Shown here piece after piece: positions 7,490 through 17,123 of a stretch of DNA of 64,000 nucleotides. The stretch lies in NCBI RefSeq assembly GCF_013299165.1, contig NZ_JAAFKD010000014.1, positions 1 to 64,000 of the forward strand, given 5' to 3'. This stretch comes from Microcoleus sp. bin38.metabat.b11b12b14.051. Lineage in GTDB: Bacteria; Cyanobacteriota; Cyanobacteriia; Cyanobacteriales; Microcoleaceae. The translations under genes were made by a program, and so were the position numbers. How positions within the stretch are numbered: position 1 is the first letter of the stretch; each line of letters starts with the position of its first letter. The notes under the pieces are model-generated. The model saw only the letters and a program-made list of their open reading frames with translations. It was not told where the DNA came from and did not search any database.

Positions 7490-8135
7490 CAGAAACTGGT
7501 TTGTTAAATTTGCTAGAAAAAAAGGAACTATTACCTATTGATTTTTCTGGACTTTTGGGGTATATTTTAGATAATGGAAGTGGTAACTTAAATTTTAATT
7601 TTTCCAATATTTCCATTATTAAATTATACTTCCAAAAACTCTCAGAGTCAAGCAACTGGTTTGCTAAATTCGCTAGAAAAAAAGGAACTATTACCTATTG
7701 ATTTTTCTGGACTTTTGGGGTATATTTTAGATAATGGAAGTGGTAACTTAAATTTTAATTTCTCCAATATTTCCATTATCAAATTATACTTCCAAAAACA
7801 CTCGAAGTCAAGCAACTGGTTTGCTAAATTCGCTAGAAAAAAAGGAACTATTACCTATTGATTTTTCTGGACTTTTGGGGTATATTTTAGATAATGGAAG
7901 TGGTAACTTAAATTTTAATTTCTCCAATATTTCCATTATCAAATTATACTTCCAAAAACACTCGAAGTCAAGCAACTGGTTTGCTAAATTCGCTAGAAAA
8001 AAAGGAACTATTACCTATTGATTTTTCTGGACTTTTGGGGTATATTTTAGATAATGGAAGTGGTAACTTAAATTTTAATTTCTCCAATATTTCCATTATC
8101 AAATTATACTTCCAAAAACACTCGAAGTCAAGCAG
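7490..8135. repeat. Four tandem copies of a 160-bp repeat (VNTR)
   Basis: Direct repeats start at about 7494, 7654, 7814 and 7974, each exactly 160 bp apart. The first copy differs from the others at several positions, whereas copies two to four are nearly identical, so the array grew recently. Each unit contains an inner inverted repeat, ATAATGGAA with TTCCATTAT, enclosing an AT-rich palindrome-like core. A 66-codon open frame appears in every unit, but since 160 is not a multiple of three the frame shifts each time, so I take the array as non-coding. Confidence 0.95.
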
Positions 8136-8471
8136 TCAAGCCGAAAAAAAAAGGCGATTTTTTTTAATTCAAAAATATAAAAATAGCCGAATGTCGCGCT
8201 GCTGCGAATAATAGCAGTTGCGCCCAAAAAATGCAACTGTAGGGAAGCTGGAAAGGGCGATCGCGATCGGTGACAGACAAATCTCGATGGAGAATGTTTG
8301 CTTGCCAAGAAGAATGGGTTTAAAGCCTCCTGCTTCTAGGGGGAAATAAACCAAAATTATTCACTGTTTCAATCCTCGGACTTTTAGAGAGAGGTAGCTG
8401 TAAACCCAAAGACTGCGCTCGGATGGCTCTTCTACCAACTGTCAACTATAAACTGCCCACTGTTAACTGAA
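8136..8471. other. Intergenic region, no supported gene
   Basis: AT-rich sequence follows the 160-bp array. A short STRR-like stretch with CAACTGT and GTTAACT lies near 8436-8468. No coding frame is convincing. Confidence 0.4.
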
Positions 8472-8954
8472 TTAAAGATGTTTGTTAGCCCAAGTAATAA
8501 AAGCTTCGAGCTTGTGAACTCCCAACAAATTTTGATTGTCGGGAATTTGTTTTTTAAACCAGTCGATCGAACCTTGCCTCATACCGTTGCCGCCCACGAT
8601 CACAATAGTGGGAACCCGGTAGCAACTTTTGATATTTAAATTGAGATAAGGATACTTCTCATCAACGGAACCTTTATCTTCTTGCCACTTGCACTCAACA
8701 ATGAGACCGAGAGGAGACAAAGCCGAACCAACAATATAAAAATCCACATTTATTTCAGTTTCATAAATGCTAGACCCGATATAAACTTGTTTAGCATAGC
8801 GCTTGGGATTTGCCGTGGAGAGCAAGAGCCAATCTAGCTTGCGCTTTTTCGGCAACTCGGGACAGATTTCGAGATATCCGTGACCTCTCAAGGTACCTTC
8901 TACAGTTGCTTCTAAAACAAAACCAGTTTTATTGGCTCTACAACCCCTATTCAT
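8472..8954 (-). CDS. PD-(D/E)XK superfamily nuclease-like protein
   Basis: A 160-residue protein with the core of a restriction-endonuclease-like fold. There is an early conserved E in LEATVEGTLRGHGY, a central D in ETEINVDFYIVG (the PD position) and the E-x-K pair in GLIVECKWQ, followed by DEKYPYLNLNI and a later V-x-x-GGNG turn. These are the expected metal-binding residues, so it may be catalytically competent. Neighbours on the same strand are a metallophosphatase 27 bp upstream of its start; the methylase lies 1.1 kb away in the opposite direction. It could be a decayed restriction enzyme partner or a stand-alone repair-type nuclease; the sequence does not decide. Confidence 0.7.
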   Translation of the reverse strand: MNRGCRANKTGFVLEATVEGTLRGHGYLEICPELPKKRKLDWLLLSTANPKRYAKQVYIGSSIYETEINVDFYIVGSALSPLGLIVECKWQEDKGSVDEKYPYLNLNIKSCYRVPTIVIVGGNGMRQGSIDWFKKQIPDNQNLLGVHKLEAFITWANKHL

Positions 8955-8981
8955 ATTGTTGGCTCCTGAAAATAATCTGAA

Positions 8982-9917
8982 TTAAGCCGATCGCACTGCG
9001 ATCGCTCCGCGGTCAAAAACCTGCTTGTCAGTACCGATAGAACTGACAAACATTCGGTCTTCATAGACATCAAACGTCGCAAAACTCAGGCGGCTAGCAG
9101 AAAACTCCGTCCACTCAGAACGTCCCACCGGACGAGTGCCCGCGCCAGCACCGCAAATCAAATAAGTCGTACCGTCAATCGAGCGAGTGCGTTCGTAACT
9201 GTGCTCGTGTCCGTTGATATAAAGCTGCACGCCGTACTTTTGAAACAAAGGCGTAAAAGTCTTAATAAAAGATTGATTGGAGCCGTACACGCCAGAGGAA
9301 TAAATCGGGTGGTGGCCGAACACGACTTTCCACGGTGCAGTGCTTTGACTCAATTCTTTCTCCAGCCAAACAAGCTGATTTTTCCAATCCGCATTATCAT
9401 TGGTATCTAAAGCAAAAAACTGTACCGGATCGCGCCGAAAAGTATAGTAGCGACCTTGCATATTAAAACCCGCATATTTAACTTGCGGGTCGCCGTTAGC
9501 CGTGCGGATGTCGTGATTTCCCAAACAAGCATAAAATTTAACGTTTTGCTGCAATAGCGGCTGATAAGGCTGCTCGAAAACAGCATTAATTTTTTCAAAT
9601 TCGCCGTTATTGTAGATATTATCACCGGCGAGAACAGCTACATTAAAAGGATTTTCGCGGTGATATTGCGCCATCGCCCCAGCTACAGCATACTGACCTT
9701 CAGCCCCGGTGCCGGTGTCGGCCACCGAAATAAAGCGTAGAATAGGCTGTGAGGCCGGCAATGGAACGATCGCCCTTGGGGCCTCAAAATTAGAAGGCAC
9801 AGCAGCATTGGCATCTGTACCCCAAGAAGTCCGAAGCTGAAGCATTTTCCAGACTCCGGCAAAACCTAAGCTGCTCAGACTGCCTAAAATTAGAAAGTGA
9901 CGGCGTTTGATACTCAT
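8982..9917 (-). CDS. Tat-exported metallophosphoesterase (purple acid phosphatase-like)
   Basis: A 311-residue protein. The N-terminus SIKRRHFLILGSLSSLGFAG is a twin-arginine signal. The calcineurin-like fold shows its metal motifs in order: VADTGTG (D-x-G-like), LAGDNIYNNG (GDN), CLGNHD (GNHD), FGHHPIYSSG and GHEHSYERT (GHxH). That order and GHEHSYER are typical of bacterial tartrate-resistant acid phosphatase-type enzymes, which hydrolyse phosphomonoesters. It probably acts in the periplasm, perhaps in phosphate scavenging. It sits just upstream of, and on the same strand as, the PD-(D/E)XK gene, with 27 bp between them, but the functions look unrelated. Confidence 0.9.
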   Translation of the reverse strand: MSIKRRHFLILGSLSSLGFAGVWKMLQLRTSWGTDANAAVPSNFEAPRAIVPLPASQPILRFISVADTGTGAEGQYAVAGAMAQYHRENPFNVAVLAGDNIYNNGEFEKINAVFEQPYQPLLQQNVKFYACLGNHDIRTANGDPQVKYAGFNMQGRYYTFRRDPVQFFALDTNDNADWKNQLVWLEKELSQSTAPWKVVFGHHPIYSSGVYGSNQSFIKTFTPLFQKYGVQLYINGHEHSYERTRSIDGTTYLICGAGAGTRPVGRSEWTEFSASRLSFATFDVYEDRMFVSSIGTDKQVFDRGAIAVRSA

Positions 9918-10021
9918 TTTGACTCAGTTACAACTAATGAAATGATAAATTAAGGCTGAGATGACTCAGCTAAAATTTATCGGGTTTAGATATATATTTG
10001 TAACGCTCCAAGGCAGAGAAA

Positions 10022-11059
10022 ATGTCAGAAGAACCACTAAACCAACCAACTCCACAAGCATCTGCATCTCCGACACCGGAGGTAGACTCGCGAAGCAAGT
10101 CGGCTGCGACTCGCAGCCCAGCTCAAAAGGCCAGCAGCACTGTTCCCACAAATCAGAAAATCAAAGCTTTGATGGCCTCGATCGGGAATTTGGGAAAAAG
10201 CCCGAAAAAATCACCAGCAGCACCCCCGTTGCAGGCCCAAAAGCCGATCGCGCCCACGGCTTCTGACTCAGCAACAACTCCTCCTCCAGCGGTTGCTGCG
10301 GAAGTTAACAGCGTTCCCCCGCCCAAAGTTTCGGTAAAATTCGATCGCAAGTCTGTATCAAAACCGACGGGCGACAGTTTTTTACAGAAAGTAGGCGTAC
10401 TTTGGCAAAGTATTGTGCGCTTAGTGCGATCGCTCTTACCGGCATCTGCAAACGCCAAGCTCTCCGATCCAATTTTAAACGCGGGATTAGCTGCAATTCT
10501 CATCGTTACAGTCGGTTTAACTTTCAACAGTTTCTCGGCAAAACCGCCCCAGAAAGTGGCAAAAGTGCCTATCCCAGCAGCACAGCTATTCCCAACCTTT
10601 GGCGATTTTGTGGCGTCGCCAACAGCGAAATCCCCAGAGGCGATCGCAAATTCTCAGCCTATACCCGCTAATTTTAAAAGTAACTTGCCCGATTTAGCGG
10701 CGCCGAAAAAACCGGAACCTGTAGAAATTATCCCGCCGCCGCCGCTGACGCCGGAACAGTCTCTGATTGCTGCGATTCAAAATCAAGTTGCTGACATCAC
10801 AAATCGCCTGGGCGGCGGTTTAGTCAAGTCTGTGCAAGCTGATTTCTCGATCGGTCTTTTGACTGTCCAAGTCGCTGAAGATTGGTACAAACTCAGCGAT
10901 GTAGAGCAAAATCAGCTCGCCAGTCAAATGTGGAAAGAGGCTAACTCCCTCGATTTCAGCAAATTACAAATTGCCAATTTGGAAGGGAAGTTAATAGCTA
11001 GAAGTCCGGTTGTTGGTTCGGAGATGATTATTTTGGAGAGAGGGATTAACAAAGTTTAA
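10022..11059 (+). CDS. Proline-rich single-pass membrane protein, unknown
   Basis: A 345-residue protein. The first 135 residues are low-complexity, rich in Pro, Ser, Ala and Lys (SPKKSPAAPPLQA, TTPPPAVAA), probably disordered and cytoplasmic. One transmembrane helix lies at about 155-175 (AGLAAILIVTVGLTF). After a second Pro-rich linker (PPPPLTPEQ), the last 100 residues look folded: SLIAAIQNQVADITNRLGGG, then a beta-rich stretch with LLTVQVAEDWYKLS and DFSKLQIANLEGKLIARSPV. I do not recognise a family. The layout suggests an envelope-anchored protein with an exported C-terminal domain. Confidence 0.75.
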   Translation: MSEEPLNQPTPQASASPTPEVDSRSKSAATRSPAQKASSTVPTNQKIKALMASIGNLGKSPKKSPAAPPLQAQKPIAPTASDSATTPPPAVAAEVNSVPPPKVSVKFDRKSVSKPTGDSFLQKVGVLWQSIVRLVRSLLPASANAKLSDPILNAGLAAILIVTVGLTFNSFSAKPPQKVAKVPIPAAQLFPTFGDFVASPTAKSPEAIANSQPIPANFKSNLPDLAAPKKPEPVEIIPPPPLTPEQSLIAAIQNQVADITNRLGGGLVKSVQADFSIGLLTVQVAEDWYKLSDVEQNQLASQMWKEANSLDFSKLQIANLEGKLIARSPVVGSEMIILERGINKV

Positions 11060-11137
11060 ATGGGTCTGTATTTGTAAAGAGTCAGACCAGTCTGAAAGTC
11101 CAGGATGCAGGACATAATTCTGTAGAGGGCTTAAATA

Positions 11138-11201
11138 GGTTTGATCGTTCGGACTTCAGTCCTCATAATATCCTCAGGACTGAAGTCCGAACGATCAAAC
11201 C
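11138..11201. repeat. Perfect 26-bp palindromic repeat
   Basis: GGTTTGATCGTTCGGACTTC and six further bases are repeated exactly in reverse complement around a 12-base loop. It lies about 80 bp downstream of the preceding gene, so it may act as a transcript-end hairpin. It is a variant of the ACTTNAGTCC family in which the outer arm reads GATCGTTC instead of GTAGTG. Confidence 0.85.
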
Positions 11202-11256
11202 TTAAAACGCTTTTTTGCCGGACATGATATTAATTAACATTGAGGGAAATTGAAAA

Positions 11257-11439
11257 ATGACAATTTTAACTCAAATCGAACAAGTAGAAATTAAATATCC
11301 CAGCAGCGACGGAGAGCCGATCGCTGAAAGTGACATCACGCGCGATTATATGGCTTACGGCATTGAAGCTCTCAACCTTTACTTTCAAGAGCGTTCAGAT
11401 GTTTACGTGTCAGCTAATTCTTTGATCTATTATGAATAA
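11257..11439 (+). pseudogene. Truncated Uma2-family protein (N-terminal fragment)
   Basis: A 60-residue frame. TQIEQVEIKYPSSDGEPIAES and the later GIEALNLYFQERSDVYVSAN-LIYY match the N-terminus of Uma2/DUF820 proteins (YPSSDGEPMAE, then a helix and a V-x-x-N/D-L-x-YY strand). It stops right there, so the nuclease-like core with its acidic residues is missing. A ribosome site (GAGGGAA) precedes the ATG. The next DNA shows no continuation in another frame, so this is a remnant. It lies directly before another gene that has lost its 5' end, which suggests a deletion between the two. Confidence 0.65.
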
Positions 11440-11779
11440 ACGAACAACGTTGTTCCGTAATTTCAAGGCAGTAAATTTGAGCAGGCTTGAAATACGAGCC
11501 TACAACAATCTAAGTATTTTTGCTGAGAAACGTACATTACTTTGATAAAGAATCTGTAAATTTTTAACAATTCAATCACAATTTATCAGTAAAACAAACT
11601 AACAAGCGCAGCAACCTTCACATATTCGCTGCTATTAAGTTGTTGCGGACACTGCCAGTTTTCCAGTACCCGACTGAAAATATCAGTAATTCCCGTGATT
11701 GACTGGCTGCCAAAAATACGGCAACATTATTCTTAACTTTTCATAAAAGCTTTGCAACTCAATAAAAATCAAGCACTAA
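11440..11779. other. Non-coding stretch before the truncated megagene
   Basis: AT-rich with no convincing frame. It separates the Uma2 fragment from the open frame that begins at 11780 without a start codon. It may mark the site of a deletion or rearrangement. Confidence 0.4.
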
Positions 11780-12019
11780 AAACTCGATCGAGTCCGAATC
11801 CACACATTAGCTTCAAATCCCAAGAAACCTCCCATCATCCAAAACGCCGAACTTAAGTTTACAGACAGCAACAATCAACCCTTTCCCAACAATCAACCCG
11901 TTCTCTTCATCACGGCTACCAATGTATTAGTAGATAACTTTGGCGACCCGCTAGGCAGTCGATTCAGCGACTTAACAGTCAAATTTATCGTCGGCAAACA
12001 AGCTTACGAAGCAACAGTT

Positions 12020-15000
12020 TTGACAGACAAAAGTCGCAAATTAGCAAACAATCAATTTGAAATCGCCGTTCTTGTTCCCAACACCGTACCGTTAGGTGAA
12101 TCGCGCATCGTCATCAGCCGGAAGCAAAATGAAAAAGTCAGCCCAAAGCCCTCAGAAGTACCCAAGGAAGTCAAATACGATAGCACTCCTTACCGAATTG
12201 AAAACGATACACAATACATCTTTGCCGCGCAGTGGACAGCAGATAAAGTTGCAATTATTAACGGTGCAAATCCCAAATCAGTCGTCACAGCTACTAATAG
12301 CCAGGACTTGTCGATTGGTAGCACTTCTGTAGGCACGGATGATATAGTCGATCGCCCGCGAGAACTAACTGTAACCAGTGACGGTAGCCGTGCTTACGTA
12401 GTCATGGATCGTTCTGGGCGCGTTGCTGTGGTCGATCCAATGACGCGGCAACAGATAGACACTCAGCCAAATACCGCTGGTATTAACCCGATAAATTTGC
12501 CGAGTGGTGCAGAAGGTCGATCGATAGTCATAGACCCCCGCGACGAATACGCCTACATCGCCGACGGAAAAACCGGCAGCAACTCCATCTACGTTCTCGA
12601 CATCAACCCATTTTCACCAACCTATCACCAAGTCACCCAAACCATCCCAGTCGGAACAGCCCCAAGCGGTTTGCGACAAATAGCCATTAGCAGCGACGGC
12701 AAAAAGCTATTTGTTACCGCACCAAACGGCGCGAACAGCAAGATTTACGCCGTTAATATTGACCCCAAAGACCGACCAATCAGCCCCGGTGCAAATCCTA
12801 AAAAGTGGAATCAATTAATCGGAAGTATCACAGCAGATGAAGGGCTAGAAGGAATAGCCAGCACCGTCAATCCGCTAGCCATGACCTTCACCAACAGCGG
12901 CAAAGATAGCAAAGAATTTGGGGTACTCAACATTACTAATAATGACCCGCTGAGCTTTGCTGCTACCACCCGATATACAAATTTAGGGCTGGGTTCCGAT
13001 TTAGATTACTTTGATGTGAATGAGGGAGTCGCAGTAACGGTACTGCCAGATGCCAGTTATGCCTTTGTTGTCGGCCGCAATGCCGACACGAAATTTTTCG
13101 GTCAAGAACTACCCAGCGTAGATGGAGACCCGCGAGCCGGCAGCAACATCGGGATTATCAAAGACCCGCTAACAAATCCACAATTAGTGGCAGCAACTCG
13201 ACCAATTCCCAATGGATTCGCTACCGACTTAGCGCTGTCAAGTGATAGCAAATACCTTTACGCTTCCTATCCGAATTTAAGCGGTGCTGGCGGCAAAGTT
13301 TATGTTTTTGATGTGGCGGAATTTGTCAAAACGCTGACCAACCCCAGTCAATACCGAGTAGATAATAAAGGTCGGGGTGTTGGCTTGCCATTGTTTAATA
13401 GCGCTACGGCACGAACTGCTACGGTTGCTGACTTTTCAACAATACCAATTGACAATATTAATCCAGCAGTTAGTATTGCTGCTGATTTTCAGATTCTCAC
13501 CGACGCGAACAACCAATATACTTACGGCGTGCCGCCGGGAAGTAAGAAAGCTCCCATTTCTGTGACTAACCCTCGCGGTTTGGCGGCGACACCGCTGGAT
13601 TGGCTGGATTTGAAAGAGCCGATAGGTACTAGCAAAAATTCAGAAAATCCCCTTAACCCAAAGTTCCAATGGAGTTTTGACAGTCCACCGAATCAGGACA
13701 TTACAGAGGTTAATCTTTTCGTCAGCGTATTTGACGAAGGCGAGGGACTGTTGCCGTGGGATAAAGTAGTAGATTTACCCGACCCTAACGGTAACAAATT
13801 TCTCTACGATCAAGGGTTGAGCAAACCGCAGCAGTTAGGTTTACTGACAAAACCTTGGAACACATCTTTTTACCACGGTCAAGAAAACGATTTCAATCCC
13901 AACCGGATTTTAACTGCGACTTGGCAGAAAGATAGCACCAATATCGGCAAGTGGACTTTCGATGGCGGTAAAACATTTACTCCGGGAACAAATACCAGTT
14001 TTACGCTTCCTCCCAGTCTCAAATTGACTGCGGGTCAGAATTATAATTGGGCTGTTGAAGCTTGGAATAAACAAGGAAAACGCAACGAGGAGTTTGGTAA
14101 TTTCTGGACGCCACTACCGCCAGCCCTCAACGGTGACAATACCTTCAGCAGCGTCACCGTGCTGACTCACGGCTTTAAACCTCCACTTTTTAATGAGCCG
14201 GGAATTCCTTCAGAGTTTTACCAAATGGGTAATAGCATTGCCAATGCAGGTATCGACGGTGGCGGTTTGATGATGAAGTACGACTTGCCTACTGGTTACT
14301 GGGTTCCTATCAACAAATATGGTGCAGTAGCCCCAGACTTCCAAGCAGGTTTGACTCCCAAAACCGACCCAAACTATCTCACTAAGCTAGGAAGTTATAT
14401 AGCTCCATACCTGGCGAAAAAACAACCATTAGTCCTGCTAAATAACTGGTCAGAAAATAATGAGTCGGCAGTTCCTGATTCAGGCTTTACAGAGGGGGCA
14501 GCAGATGCTTTCTTTACTTCCCTCGTGCTGTTGGATGGAATGCTGAAGAATAAAACGAACACTCCTACTGACAAACAAGGCCCAGTTTTAAATTCACCGT
14601 TGCACTTTGTTGGTTTCAGTCGGGGTACGGTTGTTAACAGCGAAATTATTCAGCGTTTGGGTACTTATTTTCCTAATGCTGGCGGATCGCGAAAAAATGA
14701 TACTCGCGACCTTCAGATGACAACTTTAGACCCCCATGATTTCAACCAACCGTCGCTAAATGTGGTGACCAAAAATTTCGGCGATTTCCGTGAACCGAAA
14801 GTTCAGGTGTGGAAAAATGTTACTTTTGCCGACAATTACTATCAGACAGTCCCGACTTTATCGGGCAGTACATTGACGCCGGCCGGTCGCGATATTCCGA
14901 ATCTACCCTCTACTGAGGATGGAAAAACAGCTCCAGGAGTTAAGTTTCCGCGAGAAGGTTGGAGGTCAGATAATCCGAATCCTAATGCTCCGCTGTTAGG

Positions 15001-17071
15001 AAAACCAGATTTGTCCGCTTTGCTGGGAACTAATAAAAATAACCCAGGTTACAATAACAGCCGTGCTGGGTTTACGACAGATCCTCTGATTAGACCGGGA
15101 GATGTACACGGACGTGTCGTGAGTTGGTACGGAGGAACATCCGACTTGCTTCCAACTAACTTTCCGTCCAATGAAAACTTAGAAGTTAATCCTGTATTTC
15201 GTCGGCGAGGTGATGGATATCGGGAACGGTTGTTCGATAAAGACTTTTCATTTAACAATAGTGTTGTGACAGGCCCGGCTCGCGTTAGCCCTTGGTATAC
15301 GCCGGAAAGCAAATTCCAACACGGTGCAGATGCTGCTCCTTGGGAAGGGATTGGTACGGGCTGGTTTTATTCGGCTCTGGGTGGCGGTTACAGTTCGCGC
15401 CCTAAAACAAATGTAGAGCGTATCCCGCTAGATTTTGACAATACTTATGATGCCAGGATGCGAGGAGACGCGGCGGTTCCTACTTTGTTTAATGGGAATT
15501 TTGATGCTGTTTTCGATCCTTCGGGAGTAACTCGAACTCCTTTGTCTAAGGGTCTACCTGGATGGTCGTTCCACAACGGTCAATCCGCAAATATTGATTT
15601 GGTTCAAAGTTTGGAAGACGTAAAACTTATCCAAGGGAACAGCCAACCAAACTATGCCTTTAAGTTAGAAACCAGCAAGGTGAAGGAAATTGTTCACAAT
15701 CGGTTTGTGGTACCCGATTGGGGCGCTCTTCGATTTGATCTGCACGCACCAGGGATTTCCAATAAACCTACTGACAACCCTAAAGGCACGCTGGATGTCA
15801 CTATTCGACCATTAGATACCTCACTTCAAGCATTTTCTCAAACAATAACTCTTCAAAGAGCTCAAAATCAAACGACGGGTGAGCCTAGCAAAGCTCCTGC
15901 TAGTTACCTAGCAGATAAATTCAAAGTAGATTACGGCATCAAGGGCTTTGAATCTTTCTATATTGACGTACCAGAAAGACTGCGCGGTCAGCCGGCAACT
16001 CTTGAATTTAAGAGCGAAGCATCTATTCCCGTCTATCTAGATAATGTCTTTTTCCGCAGCGAATCGCTGAGGTTTGGCAATCCTAATAATGCTAGAACCG
16101 CTCTGAATAACACCTATCAAAGTAACTACTTGGTAGAGAAGCCTCAATATACTGTTTCGTACAATGCTGACAAAAATACACCGAACTGGGTTGGCTGGGT
16201 ACTTGACAAAGGTTGGCTAGATGGTAAAGCAGGCAGAGCAGCAGAAAAATTCGCGGAAGATCCTCAATTGCCTACATCAAATTTCTACAAGGTTCAGGAT
16301 GGTGATTACGATTTTGATTCTCAGATTGCGGAAAAATACACTAAGGAGGAATATGATCGGTTTTTCTGGGGAAAGAAAGCTTTCTTCCGTTCCGCTCGCG
16401 GTCACTTGACTCCTTCAGCAGATCGCCAAAGAAGCATTAAGGATAACCTAGCCACGTTTTTGACCACAAATATTATTCCTCAAGATACCAAGCAAAACTC
16501 AGGGGTTTGGGCAACTCAAGAAGGAGAACTTCAGGAACGCGCAAAAAAAGGTTATCGGTTCGTCCTCTTTGCAGGGGGTTCTGGTCAGGGCGGCGGAAAA
16601 GTAACCTATGGGCCTCTACCTGCCAATGAAAATGTGATCGGAGTTACCCCAATTCAAAGGGGAGATGCTAACCCAAATCAATTTGCCAGTTTTAAGCCAG
16701 CAACAGATACCACAAATCCCACAAGAATTCAAGTACCGGATGCACTTTGGAAGATAGTATTAGGCTTTTCACCCCAGAACAAATCTGAGTATCCCGACAT
16801 CCATTTTGCCTGGTGGGTACCTAACAATTCTTACAGCATTAAAGAGTTGCTCAACTACCAACAGCCCATTAACTATCCAGATGGTCAGCGTGGGCCAACA
16901 ATCAAAAATCGAGCGTGGAAGGATCAAGCATTTACCATCACGATAGAAGCATTGGAAGCCAGACTTAACAAAGATTTACCGAAAGACAGTCAGTACGATT
17001 TTCTGTCTAATATCCCCAATTCTGCTGGGAAGAAAAAGCTCAAGGAAGTGACGGCTATCCTTCCAGCATAA
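12020..17071 (+). CDS. 5'-truncated large protein: beta-propeller, esterase-like, NUC1 nuclease
   Basis: A 1683-residue frame starting at a TTG, but the same frame is open back to 11780 and reads as folded protein (FITATNVLVDNFGDPLGSRF, IPT/TIG-like) with no start codon, so the gene has probably lost its 5' end. Domains: YVTN-type beta-propeller (about 65-440; RAYVVMDRSGRVAVVDPM, EYAYIADG); Fn3-like part (about 540-700); alpha/beta-hydrolase-like part from LTHGF (about 712) with GFSRG (Ser867) and LDPHD (Asp904); jelly-roll-like part (from about 1197, FNGNFD, LPGWSFHNG); C-terminal NUC1 endonuclease (about 1378-1610) with PNWVGWVLDKGWL, DPQLP, RGHLTPSADR (His1462) and TNIIPQ. The usual DRGH is ARGH here. 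Expected to be secreted, but the signal sequence is lost. Two pentapeptide genes converge on it. Confidence 0.8.
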   Translation: MTDKSRKLANNQFEIAVLVPNTVPLGESRIVISRKQNEKVSPKPSEVPKEVKYDSTPYRIENDTQYIFAAQWTADKVAIINGANPKSVVTATNSQDLSIGSTSVGTDDIVDRPRELTVTSDGSRAYVVMDRSGRVAVVDPMTRQQIDTQPNTAGINPINLPSGAEGRSIVIDPRDEYAYIADGKTGSNSIYVLDINPFSPTYHQVTQTIPVGTAPSGLRQIAISSDGKKLFVTAPNGANSKIYAVNIDPKDRPISPGANPKKWNQLIGSITADEGLEGIASTVNPLAMTFTNSGKDSKEFGVLNITNNDPLSFAATTRYTNLGLGSDLDYFDVNEGVAVTVLPDASYAFVVGRNADTKFFGQELPSVDGDPRAGSNIGIIKDPLTNPQLVAATRPIPNGFATDLALSSDSKYLYASYPNLSGAGGKVYVFDVAEFVKTLTNPSQYRVDNKGRGVGLPLFNSATARTATVADFSTIPIDNINPAVSIAADFQILTDANNQYTYGVPPGSKKAPISVTNPRGLAATPLDWLDLKEPIGTSKNSENPLNPKFQWSFDSPPNQDITEVNLFVSVFDEGEGLLPWDKVVDLPDPNGNKFLYDQGLSKPQQLGLLTKPWNTSFYHGQENDFNPNRILTATWQKDSTNIGKWTFDGGKTFTPGTNTSFTLPPSLKLTAGQNYNWAVEAWNKQGKRNEEFGNFWTPLPPALNGDNTFSSVTVLTHGFKPPLFNEPGIPSEFYQMGNSIANAGIDGGGLMMKYDLPTGYWVPINKYGAVAPDFQAGLTPKTDPNYLTKLGSYIAPYLAKKQPLVLLNNWSENNESAVPDSGFTEGAADAFFTSLVLLDGMLKNKTNTPTDKQGPVLNSPLHFVGFSRGTVVNSEIIQRLGTYFPNAGGSRKNDTRDLQMTTLDPHDFNQPSLNVVTKNFGDFREPKVQVWKNVTFADNYYQTVPTLSGSTLTPAGRDIPNLPSTEDGKTAPGVKFPREGWRSDNPNPNAPLLGKPDLSALLGTNKNNPGYNNSRAGFTTDPLIRPGDVHGRVVSWYGGTSDLLPTNFPSNENLEVNPVFRRRGDGYRERLFDKDFSFNNSVVTGPARVSPWYTPESKFQHGADAAPWEGIGTGWFYSALGGGYSSRPKTNVERIPLDFDNTYDARMRGDAAVPTLFNGNFDAVFDPSGVTRTPLSKGLPGWSFHNGQSANIDLVQSLEDVKLIQGNSQPNYAFKLETSKVKEIVHNRFVVPDWGALRFDLHAPGISNKPTDNPKGTLDVTIRPLDTSLQAFSQTITLQRAQNQTTGEPSKAPASYLADKFKVDYGIKGFESFYIDVPERLRGQPATLEFKSEASIPVYLDNVFFRSESLRFGNPNNARTALNNTYQSNYLVEKPQYTVSYNADKNTPNWVGWVLDKGWLDGKAGRAAEKFAEDPQLPTSNFYKVQDGDYDFDSQIAEKYTKEEYDRFFWGKKAFFRSARGHLTPSADRQRSIKDNLATFLTTNIIPQDTKQNSGVWATQEGELQERAKKGYRFVLFAGGSGQGGGKVTYGPLPANENVIGVTPIQRGDANPNQFASFKPATDTTNPTRIQVPDALWKIVLGFSPQNKSEYPDIHFAWWVPNNSYSIKELLNYQQPINYPDGQRGPTIKNRAWKDQAFTITIEALEARLNKDLPKDSQYDFLSNIPNSAGKKKLKEVTAILPA

Positions 17072-17087
17072 CTCACCTGATCGCTGC

Positions 17088-17115
17088 AATAGACTTCCCT
17101 GATGGGAAGTCTATT
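17088..17115. terminator. Bidirectional hairpin terminator
   Basis: AATAGACTTCCC and GGGAAGTCTATT form a 12-bp stem with a four-base loop, followed by TAATTTATTTT on the plus side. It lies exactly between the convergent nuclease and pentapeptide genes and can end both transcripts. Confidence 0.75.
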
Positions 17116-17123
17116 AATTTATT

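Noticed and set aside
7501-8211. Four similar 66- to 76-codon open frames in the 160-bp repeats
   Set aside because: The period shifts the frame each unit and there are no ribosome sites; they are by-products of the repeat.
10153-10527. 124-codon frame antisense to the Pro-rich membrane protein
   Set aside because: No domain; the plus-strand gene has a clear transmembrane and folded C-terminal layout.
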